Positions 24,875-35,455 of a stretch of 64,000 nt of DNA are shown in pieces (position 1 is the stretch's first letter; every line of letters starts with the position of its first letter). The stretch spans positions 1 to 64,000 of the forward strand of contig NZ_JACSZV010000010.1 of NCBI RefSeq assembly GCF_014472415.1, written 5' to 3'. The notes beneath the pieces were generated by a model. That model saw only the letters and a list, made by a program, of their open reading frames with translations. It was not told the DNA's origin and made no database searches. This stretch comes from Pseudomonas sp. N40(2020) (lineage in GTDB: Bacteria; Pseudomonadota; Gammaproteobacteria; Pseudomonadales; Pseudomonadaceae). A program made the translations under genes and the position numbers.

Positions 24875-25504
24875 TTAGCCTCCGCTGGTGGAGCCAACAT
24901 CCCCCGGCAGCAGGTGTTCTTGAATCTTCTGACTGCGGGACTGCATCAGTTGTCCCTTGTCATCGAAGCGCAGCACGATGAGCCAGTCATAGGTATCCAC
25001 TGGCCATTTCGCTTGGCCGATCAGTGCCGGGCCATCACCGCCGAAAGCTGCGATGAGTTTGTTGATGTGCCCATGGTGCCAGGCAATCAGCACTGTCTTG
25101 GCCTGATTGCTCTCGCGCAACAGACTCACCAGCTTATCGACCTTGCTATTGGCAAATGGCTGTTCGATCGGCAATTGCAGACGTTGTGACAGAGGGATTA
25201 GCGTCTGACGAGGGCGGATGCTTTCCGGGCTGTCGGCGGTAGCAATGAGGCGCTGGGGCGTGAGTGTCTCGCCAGCCAGTTTCAGCGGATTGAAGTAGTC
25301 GGCATAGGCGGCGGCGCGCTGTTCACCGCGGGCATTGAGCTCCCTGCCGACATTGGGTTTTTCCGCATGCCGGACGATCAGCACCGTGACATTGCGCAGC
25401 CCCGGTGCAGCAGAACCTTGCGCGAAACTCAATGCCAGAACAGAAACGGTAAGGGCTACTGCCACCAACAATCGCGGCAGCAACATGCGAACCTTCAAGT
25501 CCAT
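24875..25504 (-). CDS. Exported histidine phosphatase family protein
   Basis: 209-residue protein with a cleavable signal or anchor (about 8-32). The histidine-phosphatase signature is RHAEKPNVG (catalytic His about 46) instead of the common RHGE/RHGQ. A second active-site histidine is in IAWHHGHINKL. These features match a branch of periplasmic phosphatases with unknown substrate. A 178-base gap with no recognisable signal separates it from the TonB-like gene downstream. It diverges from glpT across a 226-base region holding GlpR-like sites, but a functional link to phosphoglycerol is speculative. Confidence 0.85.
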   Translation of the reverse strand: MDLKVRMLLPRLLVAVALTVSVLALSFAQGSAAPGLRNVTVLIVRHAEKPNVGRELNARGEQRAAAYADYFNPLKLAGETLTPQRLIATADSPESIRPRQTLIPLSQRLQLPIEQPFANSKVDKLVSLLRESNQAKTVLIAWHHGHINKLIAAFGGDGPALIGQAKWPVDTYDWLIVLRFDDKGQLMQSRSQKIQEHLLPGDVGSTSGG

Positions 25505-25602
25505 TATTTATCTCGGTTGACTCAGTCGGAGTGACTGATCACGAGTCTATGACAGCCATCGTCAACCGCTTCAAAAACGCCCTGTTCTTACAGCTGAGCG
25601 AC

Positions 25603-25685
25603 AGGTTCGTAAAGGAACATGCGACTTCCAACATTTTCCGCTGTTTGGTCGATGCGAACCGGTGCTATTTTCGGTAACGAAACTG
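25603..25685 (+). promoter_or_regulatory. Two GlpR-like operators upstream of glpT
   Basis: AGGTTCGTAAAGGAACAT (25603-25620) and TATTTTCGGTAACGAAACTG (25666-25685) both resemble the TTCG-N4-CGAA core of GlpR operators. A weaker third copy lies near 25647-25660 (TTGGTC, four bases, GCGAAC). All are in the 226-base region just before the glpT start. They suggest repression by GlpR, relieved by glycerol-3-phosphate, although no glpR gene lies in this window. Confidence 0.6.
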
Positions 25686-25730
25686 TAACATTCGCATCCG
25701 CAGTCAAAACAAGAAATCTGGAGCTCTTGA

Positions 25731-27080
25731 ATGTTTGCTTTCTTTCGTCCTGCCGCACATCAGGCTCCATTGCCTGAAGAAAAAATAGACAGCACGTACC
25801 GACGCCTGCGTTGGCAGATCTTCGCCGGCATTTTCATTGGCTACGCGGGTTATTACCTGCTGCGCAAAAACTTCTCCCTGGCCATGCCGTACCTGATCGA
25901 CGAAGGCTACAGCCGCGGTGATCTGGGGCTGGCGATGTCGGCCATTGCCATCGCGTATGGCTTGTCGAAATTCCTCATGGGCCTGGTCTCCGACCGTTCC
26001 AACCCGCGTTACTTCCTGCCGTTCGGCCTGTTGGTATCGGCCGGGGTGATGTTCGTTTTCGGTTTCGCGCCTTGGGCGACGTCCAGCGTGACCATGATGT
26101 TCATCCTGCTGTTCATCAACGGCTGGGCCCAAGGCATGGGCTGGCCGCCGAGCGGACGCACCATGGTGCACTGGTGGTCGCAGAAGGAACGTGGCGGTGT
26201 GGTTTCGGTGTGGAACGTGGCGCATAACGTCGGCGGCGGCCTGATCGGCCCGCTGTTCCTGCTCGGCATGGGCCTGTTCAACGACTGGCACGCGGCATTC
26301 TACGTACCTGCAGCGGTGGCGCTGGGTGTGGCGGTGTTTGCCTTCATCACCATGCGCGACACCCCGCAATCGGTCGGCCTGCCGCCGATCGAGAAGTACA
26401 AAAACGACTATCCGGAAGGCTACGACGCCAGCCACGAAGACGAATTCAGCGCCAAGGAAATCTTCGTCAAATACGTGCTGCGCAACAAAATGCTCTGGTA
26501 CATCGCCATGGCCAACGTCTTCGTCTACCTGCTGCGCTACGGCGTACTGGACTGGGCGCCGACCTACCTCAAGGAAGCCAAGGGTTTCACCGTGGATAAA
26601 ACCTCGTGGGCCTATTTCTTCTACGAGTGGGCAGGTATTCCGGGCACGCTGCTGTGCGGCTGGATGTCGGACAAGATCTTCCGTGGCAACCGTGGCCTGA
26701 CCGGCATGGTGTTCATGGCGCTGGTGACTGTCGCGACGCTGGTTTACTGGCTGAACCCGGCCGGCAACCCGACCGTCGACATGATCGCGCTGTTCTCGAT
26801 CGGCTTCCTGATCTACGGCCCGGTGATGCTGATCGGCCTGCAAGCGCTGGAACTGGCACCGAAAAAAGCCGCCGGCACCGCTGCGGGCTTCACCGGTTTG
26901 TTTGGTTACTTAGGTGGTTCGGTGGCGGCCAGCGCAGCCATGGGCTACACCGTCGACCATTTCGGCTGGGACGGCGGTTTCGTCCTGCTGGTGGGCGCTT
27001 GCCTGTTGGCGATGGCCTTCCTTGCCCCGACGCTATGGCACAAGCAAGTCGCCAGTCAGAGCCGCGAAGCCGTCGCCTGA
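25731..27080 (+). CDS. glpT: Glycerol-3-phosphate transporter
   Basis: 449-residue major-facilitator antiporter that exchanges external sn-glycerol-3-phosphate for inorganic phosphate. Twelve hydrophobic segments are visible. The organophosphate:Pi antiporter marks [18 protein letters not shown] near residue 43 and [18 protein letters not shown] near 137 are intact, including arginines at the substrate site. GGAG is seven bases before the ATG. Candidate GlpR operators precede it. The last 25 bases overlap the convergent chaC-like gene. UhpT or PgtP identities are less likely. Confidence 0.95.
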   Translation: MFAFFRPAAHQAPLPEEKIDSTYRRLRWQIFAGIFIGYAGYYLLRKNFSLAMPYLIDEGYSRGDLGLAMSAIAIAYGLSKFLMGLVSDRSNPRYFLPFGLLVSAGVMFVFGFAPWATSSVTMMFILLFINGWAQGMGWPPSGRTMVHWWSQKERGGVVSVWNVAHNVGGGLIGPLFLLGMGLFNDWHAAFYVPAAVALGVAVFAFITMRDTPQSVGLPPIEKYKNDYPEGYDASHEDEFSAKEIFVKYVLRNKMLWYIAMANVFVYLLRYGVLDWAPTYLKEAKGFTVDKTSWAYFFYEWAGIPGTLLCGWMSDKIFRGNRGLTGMVFMALVTVATLVYWLNPAGNPTVDMIALFSIGFLIYGPVMLIGLQALELAPKKAAGTAAGFTGLFGYLGGSVAASAAMGYTVDHFGWDGGFVLLVGACLLAMAFLAPTLWHKQVASQSREAVA

Positions 27081-27724
27081 TCGGCTTGTGACTGACAGCG
27101 CTTGAGCCGCGCCTCCAGATTCCGGTCTGGCATGGCGTGGCTGCGCAGGGCGTGGGCGGTCTGCTCGACATAATCGCGAGTGGTGCCGTAACGCCCTCTC
27201 GCGCTTTCGAACACCTGGCTCAGCACATGATCTGGCAAGTTGCCGGCATAGCTGGGCAGGTGTCGCTCCAAAACAAATCCCAACGCCTGCACCTGAGTGC
27301 CATCTTCGAGCCGGCAGTTGAGCCAGTGCGGCCGATACGACGGCACCGGCATCTCGCGTTTCCACAGGGCATACAGCGCGCTATCGAGATTGTCTTCCGG
27401 CAACCGGTAGGCGAAGCCGCTGCAAGAGCCGCCACGATCCAGACCAAACACCAGCCCCGGCATTTCCGGCGTACCCCGGTGCTCGTGCGACCACAGGTAC
27501 AAACCGCGATGGTAGCCATGCACGCGTCCACGCACTCGCTCCACCGCTGAGCACTCCGGGCGCCAGATCAGCGAACCGTAGGCGAACAGCCACACCGGCC
27601 CGCCCTTATGGCGCGCCATTGTCGATTGCATCGAGGCGAGAAGTTGTTCGTGCGTCAGCTGCGGCCCAAGATCGAGCCGCGGAGGGTAATTCAAATTCAG
27701 AAAAGCGTTTTCAATGGCGCTCAT
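27056..27724 (-). CDS. ChaC-like gamma-glutamylcyclotransferase
   Basis: 222-residue protein of the ChaC family, which cleaves glutathione to 5-oxoproline and Cys-Gly. The substrate-loop motif [13 protein letters not shown] is near residue 42. The catalytic glutamate is probably in the segment around [11 protein letters not shown]. The N-terminal 40 residues form a helical extension. It lies on the strand opposite glpT, with overlapping 3' ends, so the pair is convergent and not functionally linked by operon. Confidence 0.88.
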   Translation of the reverse strand: MSAIENAFLNLNYPPRLDLGPQLTHEQLLASMQSTMARHKGGPVWLFAYGSLIWRPECSAVERVRGRVHGYHRGLYLWSHEHRGTPEMPGLVFGLDRGGSCSGFAYRLPEDNLDSALYALWKREMPVPSYRPHWLNCRLEDGTQVQALGFVLERHLPSYAGNLPDHVLSQVFESARGRYGTTRDYVEQTAHALRSHAMPDRNLEARLKRCQSQADQATASRL

Positions 27725-27933
27725 GGCGAATAGCGTTCAGCTCCCCGCGGGTAAAGAATTACTTAATAGAACGCACCGCTGTAACAATAAGGCACATATG
27801 TTTTAAGGCAATTTAAGTGCCATGGCACAGTTCTTAATTAATTGCCTGATGGGTATATAACCTACCGATATTTACGTCATTGCATAAATACCGATCGGCT
27901 ATATATGGAGTTATAAAGAATCAGCCACGTCGC
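27725..27933. other. AT-rich intergenic region with imperfect inverted repeats
   Basis: This 209-base stretch is strikingly A+T-rich compared with its surroundings. It contains the palindrome TGCCATGGCA, a GGCAATTTAAG / CTTAATTAATTGCC near-inverted pair, and a second imperfect pair around GATATTTACG / CATAAATACC. It holds the start region of the chaC-like gene and the 3' end of the reductase gene. I see no open frame. A promoter or regulator-binding region is likely. Confidence 0.5.
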
Positions 27934-28902
27934 TTAAGAGCGAGGTGCGTAGGCGAATACGTCGGCGCGCATTTGATGAGCATCCATACCCGCTTCCACC
28001 AGCGCGTCCAGCGTGCCGTAGACCATGGCCGGCGAGCCGCTGGCGTAGACGTGCAGAGGTTTGAGATCCGGGAAGTCTTCGCAGACCGCCTCGTGCAGCA
28101 TCCCGCAGCGCCCTTCCCAGCCGCATTGGTCGCTGACGACTTTGTGCAGGAACAGATTGGGCAGCTTCAGCCACTCGTCCCAATGTTCGATGTCATAGAA
28201 GTCTTCCGGACGGCGCACACCCCAATACAGATGCACCGGGTGTTTGAAGCCCGCAGCGCGGCAGTGCTCGATCAGGCTGTGAATCTGGCCCATGCCGGTA
28301 CCGGCGGCAATCAGCACCAGTGGCCCGTCGGGCAATTCGGCAAGGTGGGTATCGCCGAACGGCAGCTCGACGCGCACCATCGCGTTGCGTTGCAGCTGCT
28401 CGATCAGGCTCAGCGCACTGGCTTCGCGCGCCAGCACGTGGATTTCCAGATCGCGCCCACCGTGCGGGGCCGAGGCCATGGAGAACGCCGACTTCTCGCC
28501 GCTCTCGCGCTCGATCATCAAATACTGCCCGGCGTGATAGCGCGGCGGTTTACCGGCCGGGGCTCGCAGGCGCACGCGCCAGGTGTCGCCACCCACGTCC
28601 CGGCATTCGATGACCTGACACGACAGGCTGTGCACCGGCAGTTCTCCCAACGCGAGCACGCCATCCCACAGCAGGATGCAGTCTTCCAGCGGCTCGGCTA
28701 TGCAAGTGTAGAACTCGCCATGGTCATGCACCTCGCCAGCCTGTTCGACCCGGCCTTCCACCAGCAGCGCCGCACACACGTGGCAATTGCCGTTGCGACA
28801 GCTTTGCGGGCAGTCGTAGCCCAGGCGCCGTGCACCATCGAGAATTCGCTCACCGGGCTTTATCTCAAGCACCGCTCCGGAGGGCTGCAGGGTTACACGC
28901 AT
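27934..28902 (-). CDS. Fe-S flavin reductase downstream of ubiD (AscD/Fre-like)
   Basis: 322 residues from the ATG at 28902; the open frame upstream to 29004 lies inside ubiD. An N-terminal plant-type [2Fe-2S] ferredoxin domain carries CPQSCRNGNCHVC (residues about 31-43), with the fourth Cys in FYTCIAE. The rest is an FNR-type module with an FAD site (RYHAGQYLMIE) and an NAD site (LVLIAAGTGMGQI). Databases label such proteins CDP-6-deoxy-3,4-glucoseen reductase, but no deoxysugar genes are here. The start overlaps the ubiD stop (TGATG), as with fre next to ubiD in E. coli, so it may supply reduced flavin to the prenyl-FMN pathway. Confidence 0.85.
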   Translation of the reverse strand: MRVTLQPSGAVLEIKPGERILDGARRLGYDCPQSCRNGNCHVCAALLVEGRVEQAGEVHDHGEFYTCIAEPLEDCILLWDGVLALGELPVHSLSCQVIECRDVGGDTWRVRLRAPAGKPPRYHAGQYLMIERESGEKSAFSMASAPHGGRDLEIHVLAREASALSLIEQLQRNAMVRVELPFGDTHLAELPDGPLVLIAAGTGMGQIHSLIEHCRAAGFKHPVHLYWGVRRPEDFYDIEHWDEWLKLPNLFLHKVVSDQCGWEGRCGMLHEAVCEDFPDLKPLHVYASGSPAMVYGTLDALVEAGMDAHQMRADVFAYAPRS

Positions 28903-30368
28903 CAATCTATTCCTAACTGATTCCAGATGGCATCGATCCGTTGGGTGACGGCGTCGTCCTTGACGATCACGCGGCCCCACTCGCGAGTGGTTTCGCCCGG
29001 CCACTTGTGGGTAGCATCCAGGCCCATTTTCGAACCCAGGCCGGAAATCGGCGAGGCGAAGTCGAGGTAGTCGATCGGCGTGTTATCGATCATCACCGTG
29101 TCGCGCTTGGGGTCCATGCGCGTGGTGATGGCCCAGATCACATCGTTCCAGTCCCGAGCGTTGATATCGTCGTCACAGACAATAACGAACTTGGTGTACA
29201 TGAACTGTCGCAAAAACGACCAGACACCCAGCATCACGCGCTTCGCATGCCCCGGATAAGACTTTTTCATGGTCACGATGGCCATGCGATACGAGCAGCC
29301 TTCCGGCGGCAGGTAGAAGTCGGTGATTTCCGGGAACTGCTTCTGCAGAATCGGCACGAACACTTCGTTCAGCGCCACGCCCAGGATCGCCGGCTCATCC
29401 GGCGGACGGCCGGTGTAGGTGCTGTGGTAGATCGGTTTGATCCGGTGGGTAATGCGCTCGACGGTGAACACCGGGAAGCTGTCAACTTCGTTGTAGTAAC
29501 CGGTGTGATCGCCGTAAGGGCCTTCATCGGCCATTTCGCCCGGGTGGATCACGCCTTCGAGGATGATCTCGGCAGTGGCCGGCACTTGCAGGTCATTGCC
29601 ACGGCACTTGACCAGTTCGGTGCGGTTGCCGCGCAAGAGACCGGCGAAAGCGTATTCAGAAAGGCTGTCCGGCACTGGCGTCACAGCGCCAAGGATGGTC
29701 GCCGGATCGGCGCCAAGGGCCACGGACACCGGGAACGGCTGGCCCGGGTGCTTCTCGCACCACTCGCGGTAATCCAGCGCGCCGCCACGATGGCTGAGCC
29801 AGCGCATGATCACCTTGTTGCGGCCGATCACTTGCTGACGGTAAATGCCGAGGTTCTGCCGCTCTTTGTTCGGACCTTTGGTGACGGTCAGGCCCCAGGT
29901 GATCAGCGGGCCGACGTCTCCGGGCCAGCAGGTCTGCACCGGCAGCATGGCCAGATCGACGTCGTCACCTTCGATGACCACTTCCTGGCACACCGCGTCT
30001 TTGACGACTTTCGGCGCCATCGAGATGATCTTGCGGAAGATCGGCAGTTTCGACCACGCGTCTTTCAAGCCCTTCGGCGGCTCCGGCTCCTTGAGGAATG
30101 CCAGCAGCTTGCCAATTTCGCGCAGTTCGCTGACCGACTCGGCGCCCATGCCCATGGCCACCCGCTCGGGGGTGCCGAACAGGTTGCCGAGCACCGGAAT
30201 GTCGTAGCCCGTCGGCTTCTCGAACAGCAGCGCCGGGCCCTTGGCCCGTAGCGTGCGGTCGCACACCTCAGTCATCTCCAGCACCGGCGAGACGGGAATC
30301 TGGATGCGTTTCAACTCTCCGCGCTGCTCAAGCTGCTGCACGAAATCCCGAAGATCCTTGAATTTCAT
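28902..30368 (-). CDS. ubiD: 4-hydroxy-3-polyprenylbenzoate decarboxylase
   Basis: 488-residue prenyl-FMN-dependent decarboxylase in ubiquinone synthesis. The start is the ATG of [14 protein letters not shown] at 30368. UbiD motifs include RLWLGV-like [21 protein letters not shown] near the C-terminus and [14 protein letters not shown] near residue 280, with the glutamates and arginine that bind cofactor and metal. It is the first gene of a two-gene unit with the Fe-S reductase. UbiX, which makes the cofactor, is not in this window. Confidence 0.95.
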   Translation of the reverse strand: MKFKDLRDFVQQLEQRGELKRIQIPVSPVLEMTEVCDRTLRAKGPALLFEKPTGYDIPVLGNLFGTPERVAMGMGAESVSELREIGKLLAFLKEPEPPKGLKDAWSKLPIFRKIISMAPKVVKDAVCQEVVIEGDDVDLAMLPVQTCWPGDVGPLITWGLTVTKGPNKERQNLGIYRQQVIGRNKVIMRWLSHRGGALDYREWCEKHPGQPFPVSVALGADPATILGAVTPVPDSLSEYAFAGLLRGNRTELVKCRGNDLQVPATAEIILEGVIHPGEMADEGPYGDHTGYYNEVDSFPVFTVERITHRIKPIYHSTYTGRPPDEPAILGVALNEVFVPILQKQFPEITDFYLPPEGCSYRMAIVTMKKSYPGHAKRVMLGVWSFLRQFMYTKFVIVCDDDINARDWNDVIWAITTRMDPKRDTVMIDNTPIDYLDFASPISGLGSKMGLDATHKWPGETTREWGRVIVKDDAVTQRIDAIWNQLGID

Positions 30369-30448
30369 TGACGATGGCACCCTCAAAATAGGCGTACATC
30401 CTACCTGCTCTGACGGGCAAACAGCAGCCCGTCAGAGCCTGGCATCGC

Positions 30449-32410
30449 TCAATTTTGACTAGCACCCAACAGCAACGGCGCAAACAAAGGGCTCAGTCGG
30501 GCGCTGCCCACGTCCGAAAGATGATCCGCATCCTTGTACTGTGAGTGGCCGTCGACATCGATGGCGCACAAGCCGTCCTTGCACATCAGCGGCGTCGGAT
30601 CGATGACATGAATGCCGGGATCGGCGGCGCTCATCGAGCCAAACAGCGAAGTGAAAAACTGCTGGCGAGCCAGGTGTTCGTTGAGCGGGCGACCGAGACC
30701 TTCTGCCGAACGGCCGATACGCGCCAGGCTGGTCAGGCGGTCGATGAAGCTCTTGTGTTGCAGCGGCACCTCCTTGAACAGCCAGACTTGCACACCGGCT
30801 CCACGCAGCTCAGCCACTTGCGCCTTGATGGCGGCGGCCATGCGCTGCTCTGCCTGGCGTGGATTGTCTTTGCGATCAAGCAGGAACTGCAGGTCGCCGT
30901 CGCCGTCTTCACGACCATAAACGTACAGGCTCCAGTTCGCTGCCAGCACCACGTCCTTGATACCCAGGCTGATGACGCGCTCCATGTTGCGCTTATTGAA
31001 GTCTTTGCACTGCTGGCGCAGCTTGTCATCGATAATCGGCGGGCAACCCGTCAAGCTGTACAGCCACGCCGGCTGGACATTACGACCGGTGTTGCCTTCG
31101 ATGGCCGGCAACAATGCGGCGGCGTGGCTGTCGCCCCAGAACAACTTTGTCGCCCCACTCTCCGGATCGCCGCCCACCAGACATGACTTGGTCAGCGTCT
31201 TGTCTGTGCTCAAGTGCATGCATTTCGACTGCCCGGCGTTCCACTCCCGGGACTGAGCGTACTCCAGCGCCTTGCCGCTCAGACGCTGTGGAACACCGTC
31301 TGCCGAGCGAATCGCCGAACCGGTGATCGCCAGAACGGTGATCGATACCAGACCGCCGACCAACACCGAGTTACGGCTGGCGAATACTCGCTTTTCCCGA
31401 AACGACAGTTCGATATAGCGCAGGCTCAGCCATGCCAGGCCCAGCGCCAGGGCCATCCAGCCCAGCGCCTCAAGCGGCTGGATGCCGTCGATGGAAATCG
31501 CGTTGGCATACACGTAGACCGGCCAATGCCAGAGATAAAGCGAATAGGACAGCAGGCCGATCCACACCAGGACTTGCATACTCAACAGCCGGCTAGTCCA
31601 TGTCGCGCCCTGCGCGCCCGACCAGATCAGCGCCGTCGTGCCCAATACCGGCAGTAATGCTGCCCAGCCCGGAAACACCGTGGATCGGTCAAAGGTGAAG
31701 ATCGCCACCAGCACCGCAGCCAATCCGGCCAGGCCGACAGACTGCCGAAGCCATGCGCGTGGGGCCTGCTTCTGCGCAGGCACCACCGCCAGCATGGCGC
31801 CGCACAGCAACTCCCAGGCGCGGGTAGGCAATGAGAAAAAGGCAAACTCGGGCCGACGCTCGATGTAGACGATGTTCAGACCGAACGACACCAGCAGCAC
31901 GGCGAACAGCATCCAGCGCCAATGCCGGACATAGCGCATCAGCAACACCATCATCAGCGGGAAGAAGATGTAGTACTGCTCTTCCACCGCCAGCGACCAG
32001 GTATGCAGCAGCGGTTTGAGCTCCGACGCCGGCGCAAAGTAGCCGTCTTCACGCATGAACAGGATGTTGGAGATGAACAACGACTGGTAACGAATCGTGC
32101 GCCCCAGTTCGGAAAGGTCTTTGGCCGTCAACAACAGCCAACCCAGCGCCAGCGTTACCACGACCACTACGGTCAAGGCGGGCAGGATGCGTCGGGCGCG
32201 GCGCCCCCAAAAATCAAGGAAGCTGAAACGCTGCGCACTGATTTCACGGAACAGGATGGTGGTGATCAGAAAGCCGGAAATGACGAAAAAGACGTCAACG
32301 CCGACAAAGCCGCCACTGAATGTATTGAAGCCGAAATGAAACAGCAGGACCGGGATGACCGCCAGTGCCCGTAATCCGTCGATATCACGGCGATTGCCAA
32401 ACGTATGCAT
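30449..32410 (-). CDS. Membrane O-acyltransferase with SGNH domain (OafA type)
   Basis: 653-residue two-domain protein. The N-terminal acyltransferase-3 domain (about 1-370) has around ten membrane segments and the RDIDGLRALAVIPVLLFHFG motif (residues 8-27, His near 26). The C-terminal periplasmic SGNH/GDSL domain carries FWGDSHAAALLPA and the catalytic DADHLSDVGS at the end. Such proteins acetylate O-antigen, peptidoglycan or other surface glycans. A homologue lies at this site in P. aeruginosa. No glycan genes adjoin, so the target is unknown. A rho-independent terminator of rho follows on its upstream side. Confidence 0.9.
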   Translation of the reverse strand: MHTFGNRRDIDGLRALAVIPVLLFHFGFNTFSGGFVGVDVFFVISGFLITTILFREISAQRFSFLDFWGRRARRILPALTVVVVVTLALGWLLLTAKDLSELGRTIRYQSLFISNILFMREDGYFAPASELKPLLHTWSLAVEEQYYIFFPLMMVLLMRYVRHWRWMLFAVLLVSFGLNIVYIERRPEFAFFSLPTRAWELLCGAMLAVVPAQKQAPRAWLRQSVGLAGLAAVLVAIFTFDRSTVFPGWAALLPVLGTTALIWSGAQGATWTSRLLSMQVLVWIGLLSYSLYLWHWPVYVYANAISIDGIQPLEALGWMALALGLAWLSLRYIELSFREKRVFASRNSVLVGGLVSITVLAITGSAIRSADGVPQRLSGKALEYAQSREWNAGQSKCMHLSTDKTLTKSCLVGGDPESGATKLFWGDSHAAALLPAIEGNTGRNVQPAWLYSLTGCPPIIDDKLRQQCKDFNKRNMERVISLGIKDVVLAANWSLYVYGREDGDGDLQFLLDRKDNPRQAEQRMAAAIKAQVAELRGAGVQVWLFKEVPLQHKSFIDRLTSLARIGRSAEGLGRPLNEHLARQQFFTSLFGSMSAADPGIHVIDPTPLMCKDGLCAIDVDGHSQYKDADHLSDVGSARLSPLFAPLLLGASQN

Positions 32411-32486
32411 AACTCTTCTTGTCCTTGTAGATACATGCGATCAAACAAGGACACTAGCGGCTGGCGAAAGTTATGCACCGCTAGCG

Positions 32487-32520
32487 CAAAAAAAAACGCC
32501 CCTTTCGGGGCGTTCTTTTA
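32487..32520 (-). terminator. Rho-independent terminator after rho
   Basis: On the minus strand, AACGCCCCGAAAGGGGCGTT is followed by a run of nine T residues. It ends the rho transcript before the acyltransferase gene. Confidence 0.9.
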
Positions 32521-32532
32521 AACAGCTGCGTA

Positions 32533-33792
<1,260 letters not shown>

Positions 33793-33828
33793 ATAGGAAT
33801 GACGTAATCATTTATGGAGGGGGGGAAA

Positions 33829-33845
33829 TTAAGCTTTTGGCTTAA
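33829..33845 (-). promoter_or_regulatory. Hairpin in the rho leader
   Basis: TTAAGC and GCTTAA form a six-base stem with a five-base loop, 37 bases upstream of the rho start, within a leader of about 200 bases. It could affect translation or autoregulation, but no function is known. Confidence 0.4.
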
Positions 33846-33987
33846 TGAGGCCGCGCCGCGGAGAAGGCGACAGGATCGCGAACTAATTCGAAAAGGAGTG
33901 CGTCGGCGACGGCTAGCAGGGGGCAATGGAGAAACCAGTGCGGGGCCGAATGTACCACCTGAATTTCGGAGCGTCTAGCCCTGAATA

Positions 33988-34021
33988 CGCAAAAAGCCCC
34001 GCTGGTTGCGGGGCTTTTTTT
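33988..34021 (-). terminator. Rho-independent terminator after trxA
   Basis: On the minus strand the stem GCCCCGCAACCAGCGGGGC is followed by five T residues; the other side has a longer A run. It separates trxA from the rho leader. Confidence 0.88.
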
Positions 34022-34041
34022 CAGGCACTTTACTGCGACGC

Positions 34042-34371
34042 TTAGATGTTGGCGTCGAGGAAAGCAGCCAGTTGCGACTTCGACAGGGCGCCGACTTTGG
34101 TCGCTTCAACGTTGCCGTTCTTGAACAGCATCAGAGTAGGGATACCACGCACGCCGTGCTTGGCCGGGGTTTCCTGGTTCTCGTCGATGTTCAGTTTGGC
34201 AACGGTCAGCTTGCCTTTGTAAGTCTCGGCAATCTCGTCCAGAACCGGAGCGATCATTTTGCAAGGGCCGCACCATTCAGCCCAGTAGTCGACCAGTACA
34301 GCGCCTTCGGCCTTGAGTACGTCGGCTTCGAAACTAGCGTCGCTAACGTGTTTGATAAGATCGCTGCTCAT
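34042..34371 (-). CDS. trxA: Thioredoxin 1
   Basis: 109-residue cytoplasmic disulfide reductase with the active site [15 protein letters not shown] (residues about 31-45). The cis-proline lies in [13 protein letters not shown]. Size and motifs are canonical. The trxA-rho order is conserved in gammaproteobacteria; here a terminator separates the two genes. It supplies electrons to ribonucleotide reductase, methionine sulfoxide reductase and similar enzymes. Confidence 0.97.
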   Translation of the reverse strand: MSSDLIKHVSDASFEADVLKAEGAVLVDYWAEWCGPCKMIAPVLDEIAETYKGKLTVAKLNIDENQETPAKHGVRGIPTLMLFKNGNVEATKVGALSKSQLAAFLDANI

Positions 34372-34491
34372 GGAATTCTCCAGGTTGTAAGCAAAAAAAC
34401 GTGGCCCATCATATCCGCCCTTCCCCCGTTCAGGAAGCCGCAGATGATTGAGTCTTGCTATGGTGCCCCATGAGTTTGGGTATAGCTCAAG

Positions 34492-35199
34492 TCACGCCGT
34501 GGCGGGGGCGATGAAGGCGATTCCGGTGCGCAACGCAGCGTTGCGCACGTGTTCCTGCATGGCTTTTTGCGCGGCACCGGAGGCTCGACGGGCCAAAGCA
34601 CGAAGGATCTTGCGGTGTTCCTGCCAGGTTTCCATGGCGCGCTCGGCGCGGATGAACGGTAGTTTCTGGCTTTCCAGAAAGATTTCCGCGCTGGCGGTAA
34701 GGATGCTGAGCATCGCCTGATTGCCGCTGGCCAGCAGGATTCGCCGGTGGAATTCGAAATCCAGCTTCGCCGCCGCCTCGAAGTCGCCGACCTTCAGTTG
34801 CTCGCGCATGGCCGCGACGTTGTCTTCCAGCGCATCCAGATCAAACGTGCTCAACGTTACCGCCGCTAGCCCCGCCGCAAAGCCCTCCAGCGCATAGCGC
34901 AATTGAAAGATATCCAGCGGCGACGCCTGCGCTGCGAACGACCAGCCCGGCGCGCTCTCACCGCGCGACAACTCCACCGGCGACTGTACGAAAACACCCT
35001 TGCCCGGCTGAATGCTCACCACGCCGAGCGCACTCAACGACGACAACGCCTCACGCAACGAGGCCCGACTGACGCCCAACTGCAACGCCAGATCCCGTTG
35101 CGACGGCAAGGCATCGCCCGCGCCGAAACCTTGTTCGGTGATCAGTTTGCGGATCGCTTGCAGTGCCACTTCGGGTACCGCGCGGGAGATCGAATTCAT
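34492..35199 (-). CDS. FadR-type GntR family transcriptional regulator
   Basis: 235-residue regulator with an N-terminal winged helix (about 8-75; LPSQRDLALQLGVSRASLREALSSL, split here as residues 31-55) and an all-helical FCD ligand domain (about 95-225). FCD metal-site residues are plausible in FELHR-like DFEFHRRILLASGN. This subfamily usually represses uptake or catabolic genes and responds to organic acids or amino acids. It diverges from an amino-acid ABC operon across 256 bases, so that operon is the most likely target. Confidence 0.9.
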   Translation of the reverse strand: MNSISRAVPEVALQAIRKLITEQGFGAGDALPSQRDLALQLGVSRASLREALSSLSALGVVSIQPGKGVFVQSPVELSRGESAPGWSFAAQASPLDIFQLRYALEGFAAGLAAVTLSTFDLDALEDNVAAMREQLKVGDFEAAAKLDFEFHRRILLASGNQAMLSILTASAEIFLESQKLPFIRAERAMETWQEHRKILRALARRASGAAQKAMQEHVRNAALRTGIAFIAPATA

Positions 35200-35326
35200 G
35201 GTTTTTCAGACGCACCAGGCCAATGTGCGGCTAGTTGTAAAGCTATTCGCCGAGTCCGGCAAGTCGTGCCCCAGCGGGGTTCGGCGATTTCGGCCGATGC
35301 GCCATCGCAGTGCGAAAAACAACCTG

Positions 35327-35341
35327 ACTGTTCAGACCAGT
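35327..35341. promoter_or_regulatory. Candidate operator, ACTG-N7-CAGT
   Basis: ACTGTTCAGACCAGT is an inverted repeat with four-base arms in the divergent space between the FadR-type gene and the ABC operon. The arms are short, so this is only a candidate. No better palindrome was seen in this gap. Confidence 0.25.
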
Positions 35342-35455
35342 AAGACCGAACAAAACCGCTGAAACCGCGGCCTGCCGAGGCAAAACCCACGTATTGGCAC
35401 GGCCCATGCTCTGTCCGATCGCAGAAATCACTTCCCGCCGATCCGGAGATTGTCC

